Of a DNA stretch of 64,000 bases, positions 1-12,823 are shown one piece after another. The first letter of the stretch is position 1; every line of letters begins with the position of its first letter. The translations under genes and the position numbers were made by a program. The notes under the pieces were generated by a model that saw only the letters and a list, made by a program, of their open reading frames with translations, was not told the DNA's origin and made no database searches. Source of the stretch: Papaver somniferum (taxonomy: Eukaryota > Streptophyta > Magnoliopsida > Ranunculales > Papaveraceae); NCBI RefSeq assembly GCF_003573695.1, contig NW_020621936.1, positions 10,230,001 to 10,294,000 on the forward strand. The letters run 5' to 3'.

Positions 1-3000
1 AACACATCCACAATTAAACCACAAAAAATATAGTATGAACATTTAAAAAAAGCTACAGCCTAATTTCCTATCTGACTATCAGTCATTGGGCCTGGAAGCT
101 GCAATTTACCTTTTGAGTTTTATTGTGAGCTTAAAGAATAACAGTAAGGGGAGAACTTTGAGTTGATACCAATCTTCGTTACATCCTAATAGTCTAAAGT
201 CAACGTATCTAACCATTATTAATGACTTCTCAACAACGACGGTAAAATATGAAACATTAAGCTTATACCTTTGGATTAGCAGGGTTGTCAGAATCAACAG
301 GAGCAAGTCATCCCATTGTAGTTTCACCAAAATTTGCAATTAAGTTTCAGTGTTGCAAACGAAGTCACGGTACTTTGAAACTCGCCAAGCAATACTCCTG
401 TTGTGAACTTTAAATTGTCTGCAAGATAAATACTTGGATATTTATAGAGTTTAAAATAACAAATTAACAAAGAACAGTCTTTCGTAGCAACATGCTTAGA
501 CATTGGAAACATAAGCAATGCCACAGTGAGTTACTCTCAAGTGGTAGGTAATTGATGACACTGGCGACTTCTACATGCTATATGGATACTTGGAGCATCA
601 ATATATAACATTGATGATACATGCCCAGAACTGATAAAAAAAAAAAACTTCAACAGTCTTGCATCCAAAAAGTAGAGCTAAGTTAAGGATGCCGTCACTT
701 CCCCCTGATTAATACATCCAACTAAGAAAGCATTATACTCAAAAATCTAGTTGTCGACTTAATTGATCTTCTAATACAATTTAAATAGTAGAGCCATCTT
801 ATCAAACTCGGTACCTTTATGCAGCTAATATTGATAGCCTGTCCGTAAAGGATACTACACAAACACAGCGGGAGAGAGTAAGAGAAATTAACCTGTAAAG
901 TACCCCCACAACAGGAACAACGTTCGTGGAGTGTCTTGCAAGGCGTAATGACGGTGTTTTCATCGATGGAGAATTAGTCCACTTGCTAAAATAGTCAAAG
1001 TGGTAGTGTTAAAGTATTCAGAACTCATCTGAACCCCTACAAAATCCAAAAATGAAGAAAGAAAATCATAAATAATCCAATTCATACGGGGAAAAAAAAA
1101 AGATGATTGAAACCTAGATATGAATAATTAACTATTGAACAATCAAATGCAGTTCGAGTAAATGAAAGTGAGCGGTAGTGAAGTGAGTTTTACAGCGAAC
1201 ATTGTAAAATATTATCCATAAGGTCGACAAAGTTTCAATTAAGCAACATACATCAAACTATGAAAAGGTTTCGCTGAATCTCAAGTGCTGGCAACTTATA
1301 GGAACTGTATGTCCTCGCTTAATAAGAACCTTCTTCTATACCAAAGTGAAGACAGTTCAAACATGTTACTAACCCATTGCAAGTTGAATGGTACTGCGAT
1401 CACCACACTTCGTGAAATCTTCCAAATGTTTTCGAAAAGAAGTTTCCGAGCATCTCAATTGATGCAGTCGGATAGGAATACCATTACCATTACCACATCA
1501 ACAATAATGCAAATCCAAGTCACCAACATTTTGCATCTCTAACACATACAAAGCAGGATTAACACACCTGTCATCATGTATGGAATACATGATCAAACTT
1601 AACACAATTGTTTTATTCTATAAAAACCATGTTTCTATATATATACCGCATTTCTCAAATGAAACCGTGTATCCAAAGTAACTTCAGCCAGAAACCAAAT
1701 TAACATGGCAGGGGATAACACACATTGCTTTGGAGTTGCTAACACAGTAGTATGAGTACCAATCAATTAACATGCAGAAAAACAAATGAACAACTGCAAA
1801 TACCTGGATATGCATCACCAGCAGATTGATAATCAAGGGCTATAGAAAAACCAACAAAGGAATCCCACTGGCATCAAATAAAACCAACACGTTGCATATA
1901 TAGAAATAACTTTGTGGTCAATACTGGATATAATTCCTCGAAACAATGTATGGATGTATGCATTCATTAAACATCTAATTTAGTCATAAGTAGCTTTAGC
2001 ATGATGGGTTTTATTGTAACTTAAAACACCAACATGGAATAAGAAGATATTTGAAGGGGAAAGATGAACTTACTCCAAGTCCACTGTTTTTTGAATCACT
2101 ACACCCACAATTTATTAGTTCCACAGTTGGATTTGAGGATAACTTCCTTCTACTTTCATACTCAAAAAGTTGCAAAATATTCAGTTAAGCCCTTCCTTCT
2201 TTGATAACAATCTTAAATAGCAAAAGAAAGTCGATAGAAACTCTAAATAACAGGAATACTAACTTGAAAGAATTTGCACCTTAATTATTGTATCGGAGAT
2301 GAAGGGGATGTGTGTATGCTGGATGAATCTCTCCTGTATTCTTTTGGCATTGAATGTTAAGCGGTGCATCCTCATATCTAAATAAGTAAAAAAGCAATTC
2401 ATTTCCATGAACTTTTTCTAAGTCATAGAAGTCTTTAAAACCATAATTAGGGTTAACCCTGAAAATAAAATAACAAAAATTGTGCGATTAAGAGATAGAA
2501 ATTGAAATTTCCAAACTCTTACGCCGTCTCTGATATTACCACAATTCGGTTAATAGCGATTCCTTTCTCTACAAACTGTCCTAGAAAATATGCCCAACTT
2601 GATATCAGAGGGAAGGCCGTTGAGAAGATTTTCTTCCATCTTCTTCGGTAATGAGTGAGGCGGTGTCAGGCCGTGGATTAGAATTTCTAGACTTAAATAT
2701 AATCCCCATTTTAAAATTAGCTGTGATTATGTTGAAATTTGGAGTGTCACCCTGTAAGGAAAGATCTTGATGTCTTGTTGAAACCAAAATATTTCCAATT
2801 TACCGGACATGTTTAAAGTTTCCTGTGAAGCAGTTCTTTTTGCTATACCTCTATATATTAATAAACTCCATACATATTAATAATTTTGTAGAGTCCCAAA
2901 GCTATTAATATATGGAGTTTTTACTGTATTAGTAAATCACACTGATGGATTAGTTTCATGCATTCAACAAAATATACTATCTACGTTTCTGGAAAAAAAA

Positions 3001-3237
3001 TTATTTTTCTTATTATTACTCTTCTATTTTAGTTTAAAATTAGACCAAATTGAAAAAAAATATTTTTTTTTCCCGGAGGCGGTGACAATCCGATGTGCAT
3101 CAAGTTTAGCAGACCATCCACTGAATTGAATTGCACTGATTGGCAAATAACTGGCGCATTCTCCCAGAATTTAATACTTGGCATATGCATCACTTTAAAA
3201 TCCCCCATCCCCCATATACATCAAAATTGAAGTACAC
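1..3237. other. Unassigned left flank with exon-like fragments
   Basis: No complete gene could be built here. Two minus-strand stretches look like exons. One at about 893-986 is open, contains a Cys-rich CSCCGG peptide and ends in a CAG|GTTAAT donor. The other at about 2280-2377 follows a TTTAG acceptor and ends in an AAG|GTGCAA donor. They may belong to a decayed minus-strand gene, but I do not recognise the family. The rest, including the A/T-rich stretch at 2990-3075, shows only short chance ORFs. Confidence 0.3.
2550..2639 (-). pseudogene. F-box-like N-terminal fragment
   Basis: A 29-codon reading frame begins MEENLLNGLPSDIKLGIFSR and stops soon after. The LPSDI...IFSR core resembles the start of plant F-box domains, which bind SKP1 in SCF ubiquitin ligases. 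The rest of the F-box (the PVKS...C..VCK part) is missing, so this is at most a broken fragment or a first exon. Its link to the exon-like stretches at lower coordinates is not proven. Confidence 0.35.
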
Positions 3238-3243
3238 ATGTTT

Positions 3244-3282
3244 ACCTCGCGGTTTTAGGGGCCACTCAAAAGGATTTAGGGG
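3244..3282 (+). repeat. Left terminal inverted repeat of MULE-1
   Basis: It starts ACCTCGCGGTTTTAGG and contains GCCACTCAAAAGGATTTAGG. It pairs with the right end at 20115-20153 with about three mismatches. Confidence 0.9.
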
Positions 3283-3840
3283 ACATCAATTTATACCCAT
3301 CCAAAAACTCTAGTTAAGGGGTACCCTATATGATATTGAAGTTACATAAATGCCCTTCTGGTAAAACCGTATAAAAACCAAATCAAAAAAAAATCTACTC
3401 ATTTCAACTCTTCTTCTTCCAGTTTCATATCTTCCGATTGTGGAAGAAAAAAAACTTTCCCTCGTTCAACCGAAACATCGCCGCGAATCGTAAAATCAAA
3501 ACATCGTCGATTCGTTTATAAAAAAATGGATAAGGGAAATGAAACCCACAGACCTAAAACCAAAAATGTTGCTCGGGGTATCGATCCAAAGATTGGGATT
3601 TTAGCAAGAAATAAAGAAATTCTTGCTGCAAATAAAGAAGAACGCGAAGAAGAAGTACCCGGCAATGTAGTCGGTGGTGGCGATTCCGATAGTCAAACAC
3701 TTCGTCAACTTCAAATGGCCCCAATTAGGTAAGAATCTATCATTTTTGGTGTTTATTTCGCTTTAATTCGACGAACCGAGAAAAAAAATCTAGGGTTTTC
3801 GGTTTTTTATCCAGATTCGGGCGATATTCATGCTTATTTA

Positions 3841-4470
3841 CTTCCGAATGTAGTCGTGTTCTTCGTTTCTCAAGAACATCGACAGTATTCGGGAGATATA
3901 TTTGTTGGTTATCTGCCGAATATTGTTGGCCATATCTTCCTGGATACAAACTGGTAATAATCGGTAGTTTTATGAATTTTTTGGCTTCCGAATATATTTA
4001 AGTAGACACACAGTATTCGGAAGTACACTCACTATCGAATATATATATTGAAAAAATCTCAAAATTTCTGATGTAGGAAAAATCCCGTTTTGGGGCCAGT
4101 ATTTATTCGGAAGACAATATAATGTTTTATACCTCCGATTGTGTAGGATAAAATTTTAGAGTTTCTGAACTCCAGTTGATGAATATTCGGTTGTAAACAT
4201 GTTTAGTTATATTCCGATTGTTTTTTATTCGGGAAAAATATGTGTCTTCTTACTTCCGAATTTGTTCATTCGGGTTATAGTTGTGTAATTTGTCTTCCGA
4301 TTGTGTAGGATGAAAAATTTAGAGCTTCTGAACTCCAATTGATGCATATTCGGTTGTAAATATGTTTAGTTAGCTTTCGATTGTTTTGTATTCGGGAATA
4401 GTATGTGTCTTCTTACGTCCGAATGTGTACATTCGGGTTATATTTCCATACTTTGTCTTCCGATTGTATA
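3841..4470. other. ATTCGG/CCGAAT motif cluster in PMD intron 1
   Basis: About 19 copies of ATTCGG, CCGAAT or the close form CCGATT lie in some 630 bp, for example near 3845, 3888, 3988, 4015, 4108, 4184, 4227, 4255, 4348, 4390, 4419 and 4433. Two larger blocks at about 4160-4330 and 4325-4470 are diverged direct repeats sharing the same motif order. The flanking exons lack the motif. Confidence 0.8.
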
Positions 4471-5800
4471 GTTTGTAAATATTGTTCCTTTCTTTGTTGT
4501 TTAGACAAAGTCGAGAAAGGAGGAAGAAAGTGACAGCTAGTGCTAGGAGGGAAAGGGGTGCCAAAGAAAGCAGTCAACAAGGAGTGCAACCAAGTGCTGA
4601 ACAAAGTGTAGAACAACAAGGCAGTGAACAAGGGGTGCAACCAAGTGTTGAACAAGCCGCTCAACAAAGTGCAGAACCAAGTGTTGAACCAGTTGATCCA
4701 GTGCCAAGAGTAGAAGAAGAAGGACAACCAAGTGGTACCCAAAAAGCCAAAAAAGGAAAAGATGGTGTAAAGAAGGATATTGCTAAGAAAGCATCACATC
4801 TTGTCCCTCAGCACTTGAAGAAGAAGGGTATTCCAGCAGGACAATCCTTGGGCTACCGGCGGATGGAGGAAAATTGCTATTTGGATACAAAGACTCATGG
4901 GCCAGAGAAATATACGAAACCGAGGTAATAAAATTACTATTTTTTATTAATGTATTGTCTATGTGTTATATCGTAATATTTGTATTAAGGATTTTTTTAT
5001 GTACTTTAATAGGATCATCAAGATGCGGTCCGTCTACTCAAACCTACCGCCGCACCAACAAAAATGCTTGCGTGGCCTTTATCCGGTGAATGTGAAAGGT
5101 TCAAGTCAATTGTTGCCAACTCGGGGTTAGCTAATGCCGCCAAGAATTCATTGTTGGAACATGATCGTGTGGCTATATCGGCGTTTGTGGAGAGAATGTA
5201 TCCTGAGACCGATACTTTCCATATGCCGTTTGGAGAGATGACGATTACTCCGGATGATGTTGTGCAGATTCTTAACCTTCCCGACCAAGGCACAGCTGTG
5301 AAGTTTAACTACACAAAGCAGTTAAGTTGGGCACAACTTTATGCTCTAACTAAAAAGTGCTTAGGTTGGGATGAAGAGATAACAACAACAGAGTTTAGGA
5401 GGCATGCAAGTTACAGAACAAGACAGATCAACATTACATCTTTGATGAATATGTTCCGAGGCACCTTGGAGAAGGAAAAGAATGGAACGTTAACTGATGA
5501 GCAAGTGAACCACGCTGCCACCGCATATCTCCTTTGTGTATTGGGATGTGTCGTATTCCCCAATACTTCTGGCAACCGGATCGACGCCAACCTTATACAA
5601 CTTTTGGATCCTCTCCATGAAGTCGGTGACTATTCTTGGGGCACGACATGCCTAGCATTCTTGATGGAAGAGTTGAGAAAGGCTTCGAGGCTAGGAACCT
5701 GCCAAGTTGCCGGGAACGTGGCTCTATTGCAGGTTTTTTCTTTAACTCTATAACTCACTCTATAGTTATTCGGTAGACAACACATATGATGCATATCCAT

Positions 5801-6290
5801 AACTCCAAATGACGCATATTCGGTAGGAAATGATCCATCTCTTTTTCCGAATGTTGGTTATTCGGTGGTTAGGTACTTATTTTGTTTTCCGATTATATAC
5901 AATCGGAAATATTCTTTTGATATTATAACCGAATATACAGGCCAGAAAAGCTATAGGTTATTGAACTCAAAATGACGCATATTCGGTAGGAAATGATCCA
6001 TCTCTTTTTCCGAATGTTGGTTATTCGGTGGTTAGGTACTTATTTTGTTTTCCGATTATATACAATCGAAAATATTCTTTTGATATTAGAACCGAATATA
6101 CATGCCAAAAAAACTATAGGTTACTGAACTCCAAATGACGCATATTCGGTAGGAAATGATCCATCTCTATTTCTGAATGTTTGGTATTCGGTGGATAGGT
6201 ACTCAGTTTTATTTCCTATTATATATAATCGAAAATAATGTTTGGAAATTACTACCGAATATACACAATATATTTACTAAAACTTGGTTT
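5801..6290 (+). repeat. Three tandem copies of a 163-bp unit in PMD intron 3
   Basis: Copies begin at 5801, 5964 and 6127 with AACTCAAAATGACG-like starts, a period of exactly 163 bp. Each carries ATTCGG, CCGAAT, CCGATT and AATCGG-type sites in the same order. Copy 3 is the most diverged. Confidence 0.85.
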
Positions 6291-7340
6291 CTTATGTATA
6301 TAGGCATGGATCTATGACCACTTCCCTATCCTGAAGTTGGCCGGAGAGAACCCGGGGTGGTGCAAAGGTACTCCTAGAGGAACAAAGTATATATTTGAAT
6401 ACAACCGTTCTAGGACAAAAGAGCAGCAGTTGATTCGCATGAAGGAGATTTTGGACCAATTGAAGGACTCAGACGTATGCTTTGATCCATACAAGGAAGA
6501 TCGAGCCAGTGGGCATATAAATGTTCGGTCGGACTTGTCCCTTTATTTTGGACCATTGTGGCACCCCACAGGATATGTGATGTATAACCCCTCTAGGGTG
6601 ATGCGACAACACGGGTATATACAACAACAACCTGTGGAGAAAATGGGGGATTACTACAAATTGGAGTTGGAGTTGTGCTCTTCTAGTGGTGATAATCTCA
6701 CGATTGTTCACACAGGCCCACCTACTGTTCTTGATAACTGGGATAAGAGGAATGACTTCATTATCGACACTGGTAGACGAACCACCCGAGGTGATGAAAA
6801 TTCTCCAGACTATATGAGTTGGTATAACAAGGTATCACATCCTTTGGTTATCCGTGAAATCAAATCGAACACTACTGCGGCGGGTTCAAGTTATAATTGT
6901 ATCATCAAAGACAAACAAGCTGGTTATGATAGACTGGTGCGTGTTCTTATATTTTTGTTCATTTTATATTATTCCTATAAATCTTAGGTAATTACCGTTT
7001 GATGTTATGTCATTACGTATAAAAAACAGGTGAATAGGTTCAAGCGTGTTTCCAAAATGTTAACTGCATGCCTGAAGAGCGGAGATCCCATGCCAGCTGA
7101 GAAGATCAAAGAGGCTAGAGATCTAGTTGATAATATGGATAACGAAGATTATGCTTCCCAGTTTGGGGAGAAAGTCACGAAGAGGCATCAGCCCAAGGTG
7201 GCAGTATCAAAGACGGGTAAAAGAACTCGAGCTTCATCGAGCGCTGAAGCTGCTCCAACTGAAGGTGCTCAAACCCGTGGTCGTGCATGACTGGGAGGTA
7301 GTCACGGTCGTAAAGTAAAGAAGAGCAGATAAATAACAAT

Positions 7341-7717
7341 GATTTGTGTTGTACATTCGGAAGTTTGGGTAACTAAGTTAGACAAGTTCAAATGACAATG
7401 ATTTGTGTGGTACATTCGAAAATTTTGGTAACTAAGTTAACTTCCGATTATTTGAAGTTCAAAATTTGAAAAGTATCAATTTTTCCCAAATTCTGATTTT
7501 TGGGCCATCGTACATTCGGAACTTTACAAAAAAAATTATCCTCCGAATATTACAAGTTCAAAACAAACCATGCCATGACTCTAGGTGGTTCCAAGGGCCA
7601 ATATAGAAGGTTAGACACCCCATATTCGGAAGTTTTGGTAACTGAGTTAACTTCCGATTATTTCAAGTTCAAAATTTGAAAAGTATCATTTTTTCCCAAA
7701 TTCTGATTTTTGGGCCA
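7341..7717 (+). repeat. Left part of the 209-bp tandem array of MULE-1
   Basis: One partial and one full unit of the array that continues at 16031 beyond the nested retrotransposon. Each unit has CCATCGTACATTCGGAAC near the start, CATATTCGGAAG in the middle and ACTTCCGATTATTT near the end. It begins shortly after the PMD stop codon. Confidence 0.85.
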
Positions 7718-9751
7718 TGGTAGGCTTTTAAGAGTGTAAAATAAGAGCAACAAAGAAGCCTACTTGTTATACCTGCAAGTGCACAGGGTCTGTTGTAGTA
7801 GATGTGTGCAAGTCAGGGTCGAACCACAGAGACTAGGTGTGTGTGATTAAAGGTTTCCTAGCTAAGCTAGATCTCTAAGTGTAGCAGTGGCAGTGAGCTA
7901 ATGAAACAAAGGCAATGAGCCTAAGGCAGTGAAGTGACAGCAAAGAAGTAAAGGGAATCAAGTAAAAACAAGAAAAAGTAAAGGAAAGAGGGATTTTGGG
8001 TGAAGACTAGGGATTAGATTCCACCATTTCACCTAGACTAAGTTATCCTAGTTCCACACAAATCTTGTCCCTTGTATAGTTATCAGTGAGCTTCTTGGCT
8101 CAACTGACTAACTAGATGGCAGTGGAGGTTCATGCCTGCTGCTCATCAAAGGGTTGGGTTAGAAAGGAAGCTAAAGACACTAAGATAATTCTAATCCTAG
8201 TAGTAGTTGGGGCTCTCACACTGCAACTACCCACAGAGAAGCCACTTAGGTGTTTTAACAACCTAAAGGATGTTCTAATCACAACTAAAGTATTCATCCT
8301 AAGTACTAATTGTCTGATTTAGAGTACAACTAGTCAAAGGATTCATAACAGACAATTAAGCATGAGCTGTAGCACAATCACATAGTGGTGTTCTAACTAC
8401 AATGCATACATGATATGCACTGTGAGAGCAAAATGTAAAGTGCTTTGATTAAGACTATCCTAAACATTTCAAGCACAACAAGAATTATGTTTATAACTGA
8501 ATGAAACTTAGCAATGGCTCAAAGGGTTTCCTCAGCACCCTAGCTATGAGCTTAGAACATGGAAATTACACTTGAAACAACATTGCATTCAAACAAAACA
8601 TGAACTGAAGATAACACAGTTGAGGAACTGGCTAGTCCAGTCCTCTTGAGTGAAGCTCTGGCTAGCCCAGGCATAAGTTTTACATACACCCAATGTTCTC
8701 AATTTATAGTACAATGTTTTCCCCCAAAATTTAGAAACCCTAAATTTTGAAACCCTAATTTTGATTTTGGGAATTTTCAATTCAACTCACCCACTGTGAT
8801 TTCTGCTTCGACCCATGCTCGTACTTCTCCTTCTCTGCTAATGCTGTTGCTCTTGTCGTCTCTGAAATACTAGCTCGATATGTTTTACAAATCCCACACC
8901 CTAGGGTTCAGAGAAAGAGGTGCGAGTTTTGTAAAATGTCTAGGCTAGTAGAGGGATGGGTTTTGGGGGAAGGACTGAGCTGATGGAGGTGGTGGCAGTG
9001 ATAGAAATGGTTGCGGCAGAGGAGACAGTGGAGGAGGTGGCGTTGCAGACGAGAAGAGAGTTTTGCAGAGGTGAGGGAGGAGAGAAGAGAAAAGAACGAT
9101 GGAAATGGGATTAGGGTTCGTTTGGTTGAGGGTGTAGGTTTCTGATGATAGGGTGTGAGGCGGGTGTATCAAAGGTTGATGCTCAGCGAAGCGAAAGCGT
9201 AGGATGAAAAGGTGATGGAATGATCCAACGACGCGATAGGAGCGACCGTTGGATGATGAGATACAACAAAACTGACGGCTTCAGATGGAGTTAGGTACTA
9301 TAGTGTTTGACAGGAGCTTCGGAGTTTGATGTACAATGATGAGGCGACCGTTGGATGATGAGATGGATCCAATCTGACGGCTCTCATGGAAATGGGTATG
9401 GATAATGGAAATGGATTTGGGTAAGGGTTTTGGGTCTTGGGTATGCCAAGCCCATATCTTCTTTAAGAACAATTCTTCCTCTTCAAGCCCACTTCTAGTT
9501 GATCCGGCTCTTGCAAACATCATTCTTCGCTTCCTCCTAGCGGGAGTCTTTGCCGTTCCTTTGCTCTTTTCGCTCCGTGAGATAACCAGGCTTTATTTAG
9601 TACCTAAAAATGCAAAATTAATTAAGAAAAGTATTTATTCTTGAAAACAACGAAAACACAGAATATGGGATAAAATGTAGAATTAATGCACAAAAGATGA
9701 GTTAAATGCCAAGAAAAATATATAGAAATATGCACTTTTTAGCACTCATCA
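7718..9751 (-). repeat. 3' LTR (element orientation) of the gag-only retrotransposon
   Basis: On the plus strand it runs TGGTAGG...GCACTCATCA and matches 14001-16030 almost base for base. The short ORFs in it occur at equivalent places in both LTRs and are not genes. Confidence 0.93.
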
Positions 9752-11059
9752 AATACCCCCAAACCTGAATTTTACTTGTCCTAAAGTAAAACAAAACTAA
9801 GGAAATCCTACCTATACCAATGTCGCTAGTCTCTCGAATGCATTTAGCGTATGCAATAAGCCTTTTAAACCACTAAGTGTCCCTAGTGTACGAGTGAAGT
9901 CTCGTGAAGGTTTGCTTAGAACGTACCTACAAAGTTCTAGGACAATATATAAGCTCAGATTCCATCAAATGTGACATGTGCAAGACAGTTTAAGCTCACA
10001 GCAAAATGGAGATGTCAATCTAGCTATCTAAGGCACAATCCTAGCACTGATAACAACTAAAGACACGTGATAAGAGTGTAAAGTGTATCTACACATGTGT
10101 AAAGAAAGATCGGATGTTATGACTACTAATCACCAAGAGATAGTTTCTCAGGCTAAGAACCGAGGTCGAAATCTAGCTAGCTGTCCGGACTTTACGAGAA
10201 TTGTGAATGAGTTGGAGGTATTTCACAATTACTCGCGTTGTACATCAATGGCATACACCCTTCCTTGCTTATTACAATAAAACAATAAAAGATGACTCTT
10301 TACATGACTCTTATTTGCATTGACTACTCTCTTTTATTTTTGGAACAAGAGAGGATGGAAATGATAAATACTTGGTTTTTTTTATTTTTTATTTTTTACA
10401 CTTGGTAACTCTTTTGATACATAAGCAAAAAGAAACAAAAAATTACATGACACTTTGCAAGAGGTAGCCCTTTTTGATGCACCCAGTTAAATTTGATGGT
10501 TGTCTTTCTTAATGTAACCTCCACCTTCTATCCCAACCAACCAAAGAACAAGCTAGTCAAGTTTCGTTCAGTACTCTAAAGTGATTGGCAACTAAAACTT
10601 CCGATAGAACACCTCAAGGATGAGGCTATACATGTATTGGTAGATCGTGCGCGTGCAAGTTTCTTATCACTATGTGAATTGTGCTAGAATCAGGGTGCCT
10701 AAATATCTAGACTAAGAATCCTAATAATTACATATTTGCACAAGATTCAACATTTCAAGGTAACTGAGCTCCATTTTTATGTTTTTATCGTTTTTTCAAT
10801 TTTTGATTTTGATTTTTGAGTTTTTTTCAAAAAGGAAGAGTTCAATTTTTTCAATAATAGCATGTTATCGTGGTATCTACTCTATACCCCCAAACCTAAA
10901 CTAAACATTGTCCTCAATGTTTCAAAAGATGAATAAAAAGAATTATAATACAACATATGAAGAGGATCATGTTGAGTAGAGAAAAAGGAAAGAGAATACC
11001 CGGATGTCGGCAAAAGCAAGATTAGAACTCCGTTATTCAAGGCAAAAATCCAACATATT
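9752..11059 (-). other. 3' internal region with polypurine tract
   Basis: Non-coding sequence between the gag stop and the LTR. On the minus strand the bases next to the LTR read GGTTTGGGGGTATT (about 9752-9766), a typical polypurine tract that primes second-strand synthesis. No further ORF with coding character is visible. Confidence 0.75.
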
Positions 11060-12823
11060 TCAGCCGAGATCATATTGGATTAGCAAAATATATACAAAAG
11101 GAACAAAAGGATTTTTAAAATTTTTATCTACTGGATTATATACAAAAAATTCACCATATACTAACAATCTAAAGAGTTGAGGATCAACCCAAAAGACGAA
11201 GTGTAGACATTTCAACAGCTTCACACAATAATAATATGATAGGCATGCAAGTGAAGCTGTGAAACAAAATGAGCTACCCCCAAACCTGGATTTTTCAACA
11301 GATAAAATTTTGGATACAAAATCTCGCAGTTTTGGGGGTTCATCATGCACAAGGTCTAGCTCGAAATGAACTTTGCTAGGGACGGGCAAACATGCTAATT
11401 CCAACTGTGGCTCCTCAAGGATATTATACTTAGATGCAAAATAGTCCAAAAGGACTTGGGAAGCATACAGTTCCAAACCTAGGTTGGGCATTTTCAGAAA
11501 AGTTGGTTTGACAATATCGGTACAAACCAAATCTAGGTTGGGTGGAAGGCCATTAGATTGTGACTCAGGCAGGACGATAGGCACATCATTATTAATCAAA
11601 TCAATATCTCCTAAGTCTTCTACAAGTGTCACAACATGCTCACCATGATCACACAAATCAGAATCATCAACATCATCAGAAGAATTATTCTCATGCATCG
11701 GCAAATCAGTGGAAACATCACAACGTGACCCAGGTAGAGAATCAGACACATCAATTATATTTTCATGCATACTAGTGTCAACAGACGATTCCATATTATC
11801 TAAGTCATTTTCATAGGAGAGATGCACATGCTCAAAATCAGTATCAACATCACATGTATATGGAATACTAGAAGAAACATCATTCATGAAGGTCGGGGCA
11901 GAAAAGCCTAATGTATTTGAACCCAAAGGTTCCATAACATTTTCAGTATAGACATGTTCTTCTAACATAACATCATAATCATCATCATGGTAGCATGCAT
12001 ATTGGTCCTCATTAACAGTGGTGGTGTCATTAGTCGATTCATGTTCCTCTAAATTAGGTTCATATTCAACATCATTTACATGAATGGGACTAGACACTTC
12101 ATTAGGGACAACATACATTTCCTCATGAATTTCCTCCTTTTGTAGGTGAAGCAAAATCTGATCTAACTTCGCCTGAATTCGTGATGTAGATCTATCAAAG
12201 TTTAGCTCACTGAGAGCTTCTATGGTGGAGTCTAAATTCATGGGAGTACAAAATTCTTCATGTTCAAATTGTGGTGATTGGTACATGTGTGCATGGTCAT
12301 TAGGGTTTATAAAAGATTGATCGCAACCCTCAAAGGTTTGATTATGGTCCCAATGACTATCAGCCTCACAATTTATGGGCATTTCATACCTTGGATTTTC
12401 TCTAGATTGCCTAAAATTATGCAAAATATGACAATTCTCAACAGGGTGGTCTAAACTACCACATGCGGGACATGCATAGATTTCAGGTTGCCTAAGAAAA
12501 TTAGATGTGACAGATTCCTCATGTGATTGCATTTCTAAAGCTGCGATTCGAGCTTCTAATTGATCAACAAGAGATGATTGTGTGAGTGAGGCATTAGCAA
12601 AATGTTCATTTTCACGTTGTGGCGAACGATGCATGTGCGAATAGTCAGTAGGGTTCATGTATTGAAGCTCGGGACTTTGAAAATGTCCATAATAATTCCT
12701 ATAACTATTGGCATCATGGTCTATGGGAGGCTCATGACGTGAAGTATGTCCATACGCAAGTTCTCTAAGGGATTTGTTGTATTCCCCAACTGTAGACCAA
12801 GATCTAGACATGATTGGGCTCAA
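11060..12823 (-). CDS. Gag-like protein with CCHC zinc knuckle (587 aa)
   Basis: This is one uninterrupted frame and the only long ORF of the retrotransposon. The N-terminal third is rich in His, Tyr, Asn and Pro. Around residue 117 it has CPACGSLDHPVENC, which fits CX2CX4HX4C exactly, the nucleic-acid-binding knuckle of retrotransposon gag proteins. A long acidic, Asp/Glu/His-rich middle follows, then a hydrophobic C-terminal stretch (YYYCVKLL, FWVDPQLFRLL, FFVYNPVDKNF) of the kind seen near plant retrotransposon ORFs. No protease or polymerase motif follows. It probably packages element RNA, with the pol functions supplied by a partner element. The start Met at 12823 is the first in frame. 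The gag call rests on the knuckle and the position between LTRs; no capsid fold can be checked here. Confidence 0.75.
   Translation of the reverse strand: MSPIMSRSWSTVGEYNKSLRELAYGHTSRHEPPIDHDANSYRNYYGHFQSPELQYMNPTDYSHMHRSPQRENEHFANASLTQSSLVDQLEARIAALEMQSHEESVTSNFLRQPEIYACPACGSLDHPVENCHILHNFRQSRENPRYEMPINCEADSHWDHNQTFEGCDQSFINPNDHAHMYQSPQFEHEEFCTPMNLDSTIEALSELNFDRSTSRIQAKLDQILLHLQKEEIHEEMYVVPNEVSSPIHVNDVEYEPNLEEHESTNDTTTVNEDQYACYHDDDYDVMLEEHVYTENVMEPLGSNTLGFSAPTFMNDVSSSIPYTCDVDTDFEHVHLSYENDLDNMESSVDTSMHENIIDVSDSLPGSRCDVSTDLPMHENNSSDDVDDSDLCDHGEHVVTLVEDLGDIDLINNDVPIVLPESQSNGLPPNLDLVCTDIVKPTFLKMPNLGLELYASQVLLDYFASKYNILEEPQLELACLPVPSKVHFELDLVHDEPPKLRDFVSKILSVEKSRFGGSSFCFTASLACLSYYYCVKLLKCLHFVFWVDPQLFRLLVYGEFFVYNPVDKNFKNPFVPFVYILLIQYDLG

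Larger units (their letters stand above)
3526..7290 (+). pseudogene. Plant mobile domain (PMD) protein of MULE-1, probable frameshift
   Basis: Five exons join in phase at GT-AG borders: 3526-3728, 4505-4924, 5013-5732, 6304-6936 and 7030-7290. The N-terminal part is charged and has Gln/Glu/Ser/Val-rich repeats. The core is a PMD (aminotransferase-like plant mobile domain, as in MAIN/MAIL proteins). Recognisable pieces are LLFGYKDSWAREIYE, FHMPFGEMTITPDDV, then AWIYDHFP at the start of exon 4. The C-terminus is basic. PMD proteins occur both in transposons and as domesticated gene-silencing factors. In exon 2 the frame that encodes SLGYRR must shift near 4852 to reach LLFGYKDSW, so one base seems lost there. 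Introns 1 and 3 are packed with ATTCGG-type motifs. The gene lies in the mudrB position, facing the transposase. Confidence 0.8.

Noticed and set aside
4413..4742. Minus-strand ORF rich in Trp, Phe and Leu
   Set aside because: Antisense shadow of the Gln/Val-rich repeats in PMD exon 2.
5801..6290. CRISPR-like array
   Set aside because: The units are plain 163-bp tandem repeats in an intron of a plant transposon gene, with no repeat-spacer pattern.
8116..9644. Several short ORFs repeated at 14416-15923
   Set aside because: They are the same frames in the two LTRs and track LTR identity, not coding selection.
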